A DNA stretch of 64,000 nucleotides from the NCBI RefSeq assembly GCF_018224885.1, contig NZ_JAGTXB010000027.1, positions 60,528 to 124,527 on the forward strand, read 5' to 3'. The position numbers and the translations under genes were made by a program. The stretch's first letter is position 1, and the number at the start of each line of letters is the position of its first letter. Under the pieces are notes generated by a model that was not told the DNA's origin, made no database searches, and saw only the letters and a program-made list of their open reading frames with translations. Of this stretch, positions 35,199 through 42,704 are shown piece by piece. Source of the stretch: Chitinophaga hostae. Its GTDB lineage: Bacteria > Bacteroidota > Bacteroidia > Chitinophagales > Chitinophagaceae.

Positions 35199-35819
35199 TT
35201 ATTTTTCGAGCAGACTCCTGAACTTCGTCATGGTCTTGAAAAGATTATCGTGAATAATCGGATCTGATACCCAGCGGGGGATCTTTTTACTGCGGTCGGT
35301 GGTGACCATATAGGTGACCTTCATTTGCCCGTTGTTCACCGGTTCTATGATCCATTTACCACGGGTGCCCGTGATACGGCTGGTTTTATCATGTAATGGA
35401 AAACGGCCGTCGGCCGTACTTTCAAAAATTACCTCGGTGGCGCCGGTGGCAGCAGGTTCCTGGCAGCGGTACAGCAGACAGCAGTCCTGGTCGTCCATAG
35501 GCCAGGGGATGTCGTATTTGATATAAGTGATCCAGTGCTTCGGGTCGCTGGCGGCGGCAATTTTATAATCAGCCGCATTGGTATTCCAGTCCCGGCCCCG
35601 TGCCTGGTCTTTGAAAAGACCTATAATAGCAGGCACGGCAGCTTTTACCTGGAATATGGCCTTTATTTCCCTTACATTTTCCCCTCCGGCGCCCGGGATC
35701 CATCTTTCATACAGCGAAATGGCCTGGTCGTGCTTTACCAGCTTAAAGTCGCTGGTGTCGCCAAACACAGACCTGATGGTTAACATGCTGCTGATTAATA
35801 AAACGGGTAAGCGTCCCAT
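35199..35819 (-). CDS. START-domain lipid-binding-like protein
   Basis: A 206-residue protein. A short hydrophobic N-terminus (MGRLPVLLISSMLTIRSVFG) suggests export. The rest has the helix-grip START pattern (LVKHDQAISLYERWIPG, VPAIIGLFKD, WPMDDQDCCLLYRC, ITGTRGKWIIEPVNNG, VTYMVTTD). START domains bind sterol- or phospholipid-like ligands in a cavity. The open frame extends back to 35897, but the promoter at 35836-35866 places the start at ATG 35819. It is the first gene of the operon with two SDRs and a LytS/LytTR pair. Confidence 0.85.
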   Translation of the reverse strand: MGRLPVLLISSMLTIRSVFGDTSDFKLVKHDQAISLYERWIPGAGGENVREIKAIFQVKAAVPAIIGLFKDQARGRDWNTNAADYKIAAASDPKHWITYIKYDIPWPMDDQDCCLLYRCQEPAATGATEVIFESTADGRFPLHDKTSRITGTRGKWIIEPVNNGQMKVTYMVTTDRSKKIPRWVSDPIIHDNLFKTMTKFRSLLEK

Positions 35820-35835
35820 ACATAATAATTTGATG

Positions 35836-35866
35836 CAAATATGCGCCGGGCCGGATCGGTGGCAAA
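35836..35866 (-). promoter_or_regulatory. Promoter of the START-SDR-LytS operon
   Basis: On the minus strand TTTG (35863-35866) and CATATTTG (35836-35843) are separated by 19 bp, close to the Bacteroidota consensus TTTG-N19-TAnnTTTG with one mismatch. Transcription would start about 10 bp before the ATG at 35819. It excludes the longer 35897 start. Confidence 0.6.
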
Positions 35867-35907
35867 CGATTTTCCGATGAGTTGTAGGATAAAGCAATTG
35901 ACCTGTA

Positions 35908-35971
35908 GAAATGCCCGTTTATGGTGAAGGCCGGTTCAGGAAGTGAAATGGCCCGTTTCCGGCAGTGAAAT
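35908..35971. repeat. Direct repeats with 22-bp spacing in a divergent promoter region
   Basis: GGAAGTGAAAT (35939-35949) and GGCAGTGAAAT (35961-35971) match at 10 of 11 bases and lie 22 bp apart. An overlapping pair GAAATGCCCGTTT (35908-35920) and GAAATGGCCCGTTT (35945-35958) adds further repetition. They lie upstream of both the START operon (minus) and the TPR gene (plus). Two-turn direct repeats are the usual form of LytTR sites, and a LytTR gene is in this operon; that link is inference. Confidence 0.5.
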
Positions 35972-36041
35972 CCGGAATTTATTATATATTAATGTGTGGA
36001 ATACGGCTACTGTTTGAATCATTGGTAAAACACCTATACAT

Positions 36042-37157
36042 ATGAAATTACGTTCTTCCCTTTTTCTTTGCTGCAGCCTGCTTGGCGTAATGAGCGCCAT
36101 GGGACAAACCAACGCCGAAAAGGCCCGCGAAAAAGTTGCTGAAGCGGTAAAAATAATGGATAGCGGAAAGCCGGCAGCATCCATACCGGTACTGGAAGAA
36201 GCACAAAAGCTGGACCCGGATAATATCGATATCCCTTATGAAATCGCCTATGCCACCTATATGATGGAAGACTATAAAGGCGCCCGCGATATGCTGAAAA
36301 AACTGACCCGGCGCGATGGAGCTGGTCCCAATGTGTACCAGTTGCTGGGCAATAGCTATGATCTGCTGGAGGAGCCTAAAAAAGCGATCAGCACTTACGA
36401 CGATGGACTAAAGCTGTTCCCGGAAGCCGGTAATCTTTACCTGGAAAGAGGGGTGATGGAGATGAAAACAAAGGATTACGAAAAAGCGTTACAGTTTTTT
36501 GAGAAAGGTATTGAAATGGCGCCGATGTTTGCTTCCAACTATTACTGGGCTGCCAGGATCTTCTGTACTTCCACCCAGGTAGAAGTATGGGGCATGATGT
36601 ACGGGGAGATATTTATGAACCTGGAGCGTAATACGGCCCGTACAGCGCATATCAGCAAGCTGCTATTTGATACTTATAAGTCGGAGATCACTTTTCCGAA
36701 TGATACCAGTGTATCGGTGAGTTTCTGCAAGAAAACATCTGTTACCATTAGCCTCAGTGCCAATGCCAGCCCGGAAGAGCTGGCGAAGCAATTATCGAAT
36801 ATCAAACTGCCGTTTGGTACTACCATGTATGAGCCGGCGCTTTCTGTTGCCATGGTGGGCGACCGGACAATAGACCTGGCTTCATTGAACCGCATCCGTA
36901 CCCGTTTCCTGGATGTATATGAACAGATGGGCTTCCAGAAAAAGGCGCCGGTGGTGTTGTTTGATTTTCAGCGGGAAGCCAGGGAAGCGGGACACCTGGA
37001 AGCTTACAACTACTGGATACTGAGCGAGGGCGACAAGGTGGCATTTAACCACTGGAAGCTGGCTAACGACGATAAATGGATACGGTTTGTAGATTGGTTT
37101 GGCGAGCACCAGATAAAGATTACGGCAGATAATAAATTTAATATGGCAAAGTACTGA
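36042..37157 (+). CDS. Exported TPR-repeat protein
   Basis: A 371-residue protein with signal peptide MKLRSSLFLCCSLLGVMSAM. At least four tetratricopeptide units occupy ~20-170 (IPVLEEAQKLDPDNIDIPYE, GPNVYQLLGNSYDLLEEPKK, GNLYLERGVMEMKTKDYEKA). The last ~200 residues are a separate non-repeat domain that I do not recognise. It probably acts as a periplasmic interaction scaffold. It has its own promoter region, divergent from the START operon. Confidence 0.8.
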   Translation: MKLRSSLFLCCSLLGVMSAMGQTNAEKAREKVAEAVKIMDSGKPAASIPVLEEAQKLDPDNIDIPYEIAYATYMMEDYKGARDMLKKLTRRDGAGPNVYQLLGNSYDLLEEPKKAISTYDDGLKLFPEAGNLYLERGVMEMKTKDYEKALQFFEKGIEMAPMFASNYYWAARIFCTSTQVEVWGMMYGEIFMNLERNTARTAHISKLLFDTYKSEITFPNDTSVSVSFCKKTSVTISLSANASPEELAKQLSNIKLPFGTTMYEPALSVAMVGDRTIDLASLNRIRTRFLDVYEQMGFQKKAPVVLFDFQREAREAGHLEAYNYWILSEGDKVAFNHWKLANDDKWIRFVDWFGEHQIKITADNKFNMAKY

Positions 37158-37174
37158 GCATATTTTATTATTTT

Positions 37175-37204
37175 GTCCGCCGGCTGCATCAACAGCCGGC
37201 GGAC
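37175..37204 (+). terminator. Strong hairpin after the TPR gene
   Basis: Perfect 12-bp arms GTCCGCCGGCTG (37175-37186) and CAGCCGGCGGAC (37193-37204) with a six-base loop, 17 bp after the TPR stop. There is no T-run downstream on the plus strand, so termination would be inefficient, or the hairpin may protect an mRNA 3' end ahead of the hexosaminidase. Confidence 0.6.
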
Positions 37205-37243
37205 CCGTTTAGGTACGCCCCGTTTTTTAAAACAGTGTAACAT

Positions 37244-38845
37244 ATGAAGTTTTACGGATTAATGCTCGCCTGCTTTTTTATGATGTCCACGCTTGCCGCA
37301 CAAACTGTTTGCCCGGTCATTCCTATGCCGTCGGCAGCACAAAAGGAGCCTGGTACTTTTGTTATCAGCCATCAAACAACTATCAGGGTGGAAGATGCAG
37401 CACTGCGCCCGATGGCAGCTTATCTGCAACAGGAGCTGTTAAACCGCTACGGGTTACGTGTAGCGGTAGGGAAGGGTAAAGGCGGTACTGCGATTGTATT
37501 AAAGCAACAAACAGGCGGCACTAACCCCGATGCATATACGCTCGTTATGAATCCGAAATCTGCGGTGATCACGGCCGGCGACCGGGAAGGTATCTTCAAT
37601 GGTATCATCTCCCTGATACAACTTACTACATCAGCCACCATGCAGGGAAAAACGCTGGCAGCAGACTGCTGGCATATTACAGATAAACCGCAATACGGCT
37701 GGCGCGGGGTGATGCTGGATGAATCAAGATTTTTCTTTGGGAAAACAAAAGTAAAATCGTTGCTCAACTGGATGGCGTTTTATAAGTTGAACCGTTTTCA
37801 CTGGCACCTGACAGATGTGCCGGGCTGGAGACTGGAAATAAAAAAATATCCCTTGCTGACAACGGTAGGTGGTATTGGCAATATTGCCGATCCAAAAGCC
37901 GCGGCGGCATTTTATGCCCAGGACGATATCCGGGAAATTATCGCCTATGCGCAGGAACGCTGTATTACCATTATCCCGGAAATAGATATGCCGGGGCATG
38001 CCGCCGCTGCCAACAGGGCCTATCCTGCATTTGACGGAGGAGGCACCAGTAAATATCCGCAGTTTACTTTTAACCCGGGTAAAGAGGGAACATACGGATA
38101 TCTTTCAGACATACTAACGGAAACGGATCAACTTTTTCCTTCGCAGATGATACACCTGGGCGGCGATGAAGTAACGTTTGGTAACGGGGGCTGGGATACC
38201 GACAGTGGTGTACTGCGGTTAAAACAGGAACATGGGTTGAAAGACCGTAAAGCCGTGGAGGATTATTTTATTCAGCGTATGGCCGACACCGTATTAAAAC
38301 TGCATAACAAGGTACTGGCCTGGGATGAAGCGGCTACCACCACGCTGCATGCCGACAGCACCATTATTTGCTGGTGGCGGCACGATAAACCGGAGAGCCT
38401 GGCATTAGCATTGCGTAAGGGCTATTCGGTGGTATTATGTCCGCGTATTCCTTTCTATTTTGACTTTGTGCAGGACAGCAGTCATAAAATTGGCCGTCGC
38501 TGGAAGAATGGAGAGTTAAATAACCTGCAGACAGTATACGATTTTACCACCCGGCAGCTACCCGCAACAGCCGGGCAGGAATCGCTGATATTGGGCGTAC
38601 AGGCTTGCGTGTGGACGGAAACGGTTCATAACAACAACCGGCTTGACTTCCTGTTGTTTCCACGTATAGCAGCCCTGGCCGAAACAGCCTGGACAGCACC
38701 CGGTCAGAAGGACTTTAATGGTTTCGAAGCCAGGCTAAAAGCACAGCAGCCATTGTATGCAAAAGATCACCTATATTATTTCGACGTTTTTGCACCCGGC
38801 AAACATGTAGAATCCGGTAAAGCAGCAACGGACTATATCGACTAA
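37244..38845 (+). CDS. Beta-N-acetylhexosaminidase, glycoside hydrolase family 20
   Basis: Exported enzyme that removes terminal N-acetylhexosamine from chitin or host-type glycans. The signal peptide is MKFYGLMLACFFMMSTLAA. An N-terminal GH20b-like domain leads into the TIM barrel: GWRGVMLDESRFFFGK, FHWHLTDVPGWRLEIKKYP, PEIDMPGHAAAA, and the catalytic pair Asp308-Glu309 in HLGGDEVTF. The substrate-assisted mechanism is known for the family. The 533-residue length is usual. Chitin turnover fits this lineage. Confidence 0.95.
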   Translation: MKFYGLMLACFFMMSTLAAQTVCPVIPMPSAAQKEPGTFVISHQTTIRVEDAALRPMAAYLQQELLNRYGLRVAVGKGKGGTAIVLKQQTGGTNPDAYTLVMNPKSAVITAGDREGIFNGIISLIQLTTSATMQGKTLAADCWHITDKPQYGWRGVMLDESRFFFGKTKVKSLLNWMAFYKLNRFHWHLTDVPGWRLEIKKYPLLTTVGGIGNIADPKAAAAFYAQDDIREIIAYAQERCITIIPEIDMPGHAAAANRAYPAFDGGGTSKYPQFTFNPGKEGTYGYLSDILTETDQLFPSQMIHLGGDEVTFGNGGWDTDSGVLRLKQEHGLKDRKAVEDYFIQRMADTVLKLHNKVLAWDEAATTTLHADSTIICWWRHDKPESLALALRKGYSVVLCPRIPFYFDFVQDSSHKIGRRWKNGELNNLQTVYDFTTRQLPATAGQESLILGVQACVWTETVHNNNRLDFLLFPRIAALAETAWTAPGQKDFNGFEARLKAQQPLYAKDHLYYFDVFAPGKHVESGKAATDYID

Positions 38846-38895
38846 TGCCTTGTTAACGCCTGCTAAAAGACAAACATTCTTTGTAAATTTATAGT

Positions 38896-39690
38896 ATGCG
38901 CTACGAAACCATTCCACCACCACCTCACCTGGCACATATCATCCGTTTTTTCTGGGTGATGGAAGGGGAGGTGGGGTATACCCACTATAACATGGCCGAT
39001 GCCTGTGTGGAAATGTTGTTTCATTATCGCGGATGCTTCGACGAAATCGCAGACAACGGTGAGCGGAGCCGGTCTTTTACAGCAGGCATACAGGGTGCTT
39101 GTCATGTGCTGCGCCGTTACACCATTGAAACGGGGTTTAGCATGTTTGGCGTATACTTCTATCCGCAGGCGATACCGTTGCTGTTTTCAATGCCGGCATC
39201 TGAATTAACCAATACGGCGGCGGAACTGAGTTATGTATTAAAGCGCACCGGCGCTATGCTGGAAGAAAAAATGATGCTGGCAAAAAATACTGCGGAGCGC
39301 TGCAGCATTATCAGCCGTTTTACGGAAGAGCGGCTGGCTGCCCAATACACCAACACCTTACCGGTTTTTGCCGCCATCAGGGATATTATCCACCAGCCGT
39401 CCACGCACAGTATACGGGAACTATCAAAGCAATATTATTTATCGGAACGGCAATTTGAAAGACAGTTCAAACAATATGCAGGTTTGTCGCCCAAGCTGTT
39501 TTCACGCATCATCCGTTTTCAGACTGCGACTTCTTTTTACAAACGCGATGTAATGAGCCTGGGCAGCATTGCCCTCGAATGTGGCTACTATGACCAGTCG
39601 CATTTTATCAACGAGTTCAGGATCTTTTCCGGCATGCATCCCAAACAATATTTCTCAGGCCGCTCAGGGGCCACCGACTGGCGCGACTAG
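38896..39690 (+). CDS. AraC-family regulator (DUF6597-like sensor)
   Basis: A 264-residue regulator. The N-terminal ~150 residues follow the pattern of the AraC regulators whose sensor begins with HIIRFFWVMEG. The C-terminal helix-turn-helix pair has RELSKQYYLSERQFERQFKQ and IALECGYYDQSHFINEFRIF. It precedes a VOC-fold gene by 79 bp, which it may control. Confidence 0.88.
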   Translation: MRYETIPPPPHLAHIIRFFWVMEGEVGYTHYNMADACVEMLFHYRGCFDEIADNGERSRSFTAGIQGACHVLRRYTIETGFSMFGVYFYPQAIPLLFSMPASELTNTAAELSYVLKRTGAMLEEKMMLAKNTAERCSIISRFTEERLAAQYTNTLPVFAAIRDIIHQPSTHSIRELSKQYYLSERQFERQFKQYAGLSPKLFSRIIRFQTATSFYKRDVMSLGSIALECGYYDQSHFINEFRIFSGMHPKQYFSGRSGATDWRD

Positions 39691-39769
39691 AATGTCGGGT
39701 TTTTCCAATTTTTTGAAGAACAGCTTCCGCAACTTTGTGATGAAGTATCACCTTTAAAACAAAGTTATT

Positions 39770-40141
39770 ATGAAACTACCTGAAACACATCAGCAGGTTA
39801 TGCCTTACCTGATCCTGGACAATGCCGTTGGCTTTTTTGATTTTACAAAGAAGATATTCGGCGCCACTGAAAAACACCGGAGCTTCCAGGCCGATGGCAA
39901 AACATTGAGACACGGAGAAATCATGATTGGTCATAACACCATTATGTTTGGTCAAACGAGCGATGCCTGGGGCACCGCTAACGCCGGGCTTTTTATTTAT
40001 GTAGATGACGCGGACGCCACCTTTGAACAGGCATTGGCTTTGGGCGCCACGGAAGTAATGCCGGTAGCTGATCAGGGATATGGCCGTTCCGGAGGAGTGA
40101 AAGATCCGTTTGGAAATACATGGTGGGTTACATCATTATAG
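39770..40141 (+). CDS. VOC (glyoxalase/PhnB-like) family protein
   Basis: A 123-residue single-domain protein of the vicinal-oxygen-chelate fold (VMPYLILDNAVGFFDFTKKI, RHGEIMIGHNTIMFGQ, GRSGGVKDPFGNTWWV). The ending with DPFGN-W is characteristic of the PhnB-like branch. The exact reaction is unknown. It is followed by a clear terminator. Confidence 0.88.
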   Translation: MKLPETHQQVMPYLILDNAVGFFDFTKKIFGATEKHRSFQADGKTLRHGEIMIGHNTIMFGQTSDAWGTANAGLFIYVDDADATFEQALALGATEVMPVADQGYGRSGGVKDPFGNTWWVTSL

Positions 40142-40210
40142 CATTTACCGGTATACGTCGTATGTGCGTTTACGTTATAAAGTCATTTTTCAGATAAGTG
40201 TATAAATGAC

Positions 40211-40238
40211 AAGCTGGTCGGTAAGACCAGCTTTTTTT
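40211..40238 (+). terminator. Intrinsic terminator of the VOC gene
   Basis: Perfect 9-bp arms AAGCTGGTC (40211-40219) and GACCAGCTT (40225-40233) with a five-base loop are followed by a T-run. Confidence 0.88.
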
Positions 40239-40400
40239 ATTGCGTGGTTGTCAATGTTAAGTTTTTATTATCGCTGTATAACCGCAGTACCTGCGATTAA
40301 TTTGCTACGATGCGTTGCTGTGTTGCAATGTACTTGACCAGGCATGAGTACCTGTGCCAACCGGTGCGCTGTTTGTGTCACCCATTAAATCACTGAACAA

Positions 40401-41438
40401 ATGATTATTGACGACTATCCTGCGACCATCAAATTTTCATTATCAACCAAGTCTGATGTAACAACTGAATCGTCGCCCCTGTTGCCGTTATATTACCGGC
40501 ATAATGCATTGAAGGGTGCCTTTGTAACGTATACAGCGGGTGACTTTGGTTGTTTTTCTACCCAGGAAATACGACATGAGAACTGGGTAATGGGCTGGTT
40601 GAATTTTTCTATAAATGATCCTGTAACGCTCGCGTTTACTACAGATCAGCCTATGGTAGCCCTGATATGTACGCTCAAAGGAAAGGTAGCCTATGAACTT
40701 CCAGGTTATGGCAGTTTCACTTTGCAGAGAGGCAGGTATGGGTTTTATTATATTCCACCGCAAATGGAGAACAAGGTGCTGCTGGCAGAAGATGAACATA
40801 ATACCGTTTACTTTTCTTTTTCAGCCGTGTTTTTGTCATCGTTTGCAGAGCAGCATGCCAACTTCCAGGAATTATATACCGCCCAGCAAAACGCTGTAAA
40901 AACAGGAAATGTATTCCCCGTATTTAAAATAGGTATTGAGGAGCGTAGAATCCTGGATGCCATCCGCAACAGTAATCTGGCCGGTCCGGCAAAACATATT
41001 TTCCTGCAGGCAAGGATCAATGATTTGCTGGTTAGTTATTTCTCGTCACTTGAAACTACCGACCAGGGGCAACTTCGGGTGGAGGATCAGCAGGTGCGGT
41101 TCCGGGAAATTGAATTGTTTATACAGGAGAATTATCATTTACCGCTTAAAATGCAATTCCTGAGCCGCAAGGCCGGCATGAACCTGCGGAGCTTTGAAAA
41201 GGGATTTAAAGGCTATTTCGGGGTGAAGGCCAAGGAGTATATTGAACAGTTACGCGTGAAACTGGCAACAGACCTGTTAAAAAACAGCGATATGCCTATT
41301 ACGGCCATCGCCTATCATGTGGGGTTTGCAGGTACAAATTATTTTTCTTTTGTGTTCAGAAAAATTCAGCATTGTTCCCCGCGGGAGTATCGTCAGCGGA
41401 ATGAGGGAAAGAAAATGGATAAAGGTGAATTTTTGTAG
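40401..41438 (+). CDS. AraC-family transcriptional regulator
   Basis: A 345-residue regulator. A long N-terminal sensing domain (~1-230) has no clear family. The C-terminal double helix-turn-helix has LKMQFLSRKAGMNLRSFEKG and ITAIAYHVGFAGTNYFSFVF. No adjacent catabolic operon follows within 300 bp, but the next genes on this strand are the MauE/thioredoxin/LanKC-like set, so a role there is possible but not shown. Confidence 0.88.
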   Translation: MIIDDYPATIKFSLSTKSDVTTESSPLLPLYYRHNALKGAFVTYTAGDFGCFSTQEIRHENWVMGWLNFSINDPVTLAFTTDQPMVALICTLKGKVAYELPGYGSFTLQRGRYGFYYIPPQMENKVLLAEDEHNTVYFSFSAVFLSSFAEQHANFQELYTAQQNAVKTGNVFPVFKIGIEERRILDAIRNSNLAGPAKHIFLQARINDLLVSYFSSLETTDQGQLRVEDQQVRFREIELFIQENYHLPLKMQFLSRKAGMNLRSFEKGFKGYFGVKAKEYIEQLRVKLATDLLKNSDMPITAIAYHVGFAGTNYFSFVFRKIQHCSPREYRQRNEGKKMDKGEFL

Positions 41439-41746
41439 GTTTTTTAATTCGCTTTTTTGAACATTAATTTAGGATTAAATTTTGATATTTGATAAAGAAG
41501 AAGAGCGCGTAATGCTGATATGATTTTTGTTACGATAGCCTGTTTTTTTATGCCAACAATTGTTTGACCTGCTGTTGATATTGAATTGCCGTCCTCAAAA
41601 TAACATATTTATGCCGATGAAATCCTTTCCATTAGGATAAAAACCGCAAAAAGTAATTCCAATACTGATTACTCATTCCCTCATAATGAACCGGTAAGGT
41701 ATTGTTATGCCCCATTCATGGGTAATCCGTTCACATATTTTTTAAA
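41439..41746. other. Intergenic region before the MauE/LanKC-like genes
   Basis: This 308-bp AT-rich stretch holds no convincing gene; short ORFs beginning ATG end within 10 codons. A 10-bp palindrome AACAATTGTT (41555-41564) and a partial -7 match GATATTTG (41484-41491) are the only signals noted. The promoter of the MauE gene should lie here. Confidence 0.4.
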
Positions 41747-42205
41747 ATGTTTCTTTTTATGAAGAAAAGTATCATCATTGATGTTATCAGCTATCTATTG
41801 GTGTTATTGTTTGTTTATACGGGAGCGAGCAAGCTGCTCAGCTATGGCTTCTTTTATGCGCAGTTGCATAAACAGCCACTGCCTGAGGCCATTTTACCGG
41901 TGCTGTCTGTCGCTGTGCCGGTGGGTGAAATCCTGGTTGCCACCTGTTTGCTGGTACCGCGGTTCAGAAAGGTCGGTTTTTTTGCATCTCTTTTACTGAT
42001 GAGCGCCTTTACGTTGTATGTGGGCTATATTTTAAAGTTTGTTCCCGGAAATAAACTGCCTTGTACCTGTGGAGGAGTGATTAATATGATGTCGTGGCGG
42101 CAGCACCTGGTGTTTAATTCCTTTTTTACTTTTCTGGCACTGGTTGGCTTTTACCTGGAAAGGAAGCAGTCCTATCCTGAACAGAAGAAAATGTTGGTGG
42201 TATGA
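41747..42205 (+). CDS. MauE/DoxX-like redox-associated membrane protein
   Basis: A 152-residue protein with four predicted membrane helices (VISYLLVLLFVYTGASKLL, ILPVLSVAVPVGEILVATCL, VGFFASLLLMSAFTLYVGYI, LVFNSFFTFLALVGFYL). A Cys motif LPCTCGG on a loop is typical of MauE-like proteins, thought to feed electrons or disulfides to exported thiol proteins. ATG 41759 (MKKSIII) is an alternative start. It overlaps the following thioredoxin-like lipoprotein by four bases. Confidence 0.85.
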   Translation: MFLFMKKSIIIDVISYLLVLLFVYTGASKLLSYGFFYAQLHKQPLPEAILPVLSVAVPVGEILVATCLLVPRFRKVGFFASLLLMSAFTLYVGYILKFVPGNKLPCTCGGVINMMSWRQHLVFNSFFTFLALVGFYLERKQSYPEQKKMLVV

Positions 42206-42678
42206 AACGCATAGCTTTTTACCTGTTGGCAGTATGTTTCTTTTTGGGCGCGTGTAAACGGGCGGAAAGCGATATCCCGGTTTTTAACCTGCTATTATCC
42301 GATAGCAGTACAATAGTCAATACCGGGAGGATACCGGCGGGGAAGATTACCATGTTTGTGTTCTTTAGCCCCGATTGTGAATATTGCCAGGATGAAACAA
42401 TTGACCTGATAAAGAATATGGAGGCAGTAAAATCAATACAGTTCTACTTTGTCAGTTTAGCAGCTGTTAGCCAGATACATGAATTCGTTGAGTTTTATAA
42501 ACTGGGGAATTACGCCAATATCACGGTAGGAAAAGACTATACGTCTTCTTTTCCCAAACTATCGGGCGTAAAAGCGATTCCTACTTCTATCATTTATGAC
42601 AGGGAAGGGCAATTGAGAGTAGTGATAAAAGGCGGGTTTACGGTAAAACAGTTGCTGGAGAAAATTGAACAGTTATGA
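42202..42678 (+). CDS. Thioredoxin-like lipoprotein (CEYC)
   Basis: A 158-residue lipoprotein: the signal ends FFLGAC, then a thioredoxin fold with the redox pair CEYC in FFSPDCEYCQDE, a cis-Pro in VKAIPTSIIYD and a C-terminal helix. It should sit on a membrane facing the periplasm and exchange disulfides. It overlaps the MauE gene (ATGA) and precedes the LanKC-like gene by 26 bp, so the three are probably one transcript. Confidence 0.88.
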   Translation: MKRIAFYLLAVCFFLGACKRAESDIPVFNLLLSDSSTIVNTGRIPAGKITMFVFFSPDCEYCQDETIDLIKNMEAVKSIQFYFVSLAAVSQIHEFVEFYKLGNYANITVGKDYTSSFPKLSGVKAIPTSIIYDREGQLRVVIKGGFTVKQLLEKIEQL

Positions 42679-42704
42679 TTGGGTGTTAAGTAAAAAATAA
42701 GATC

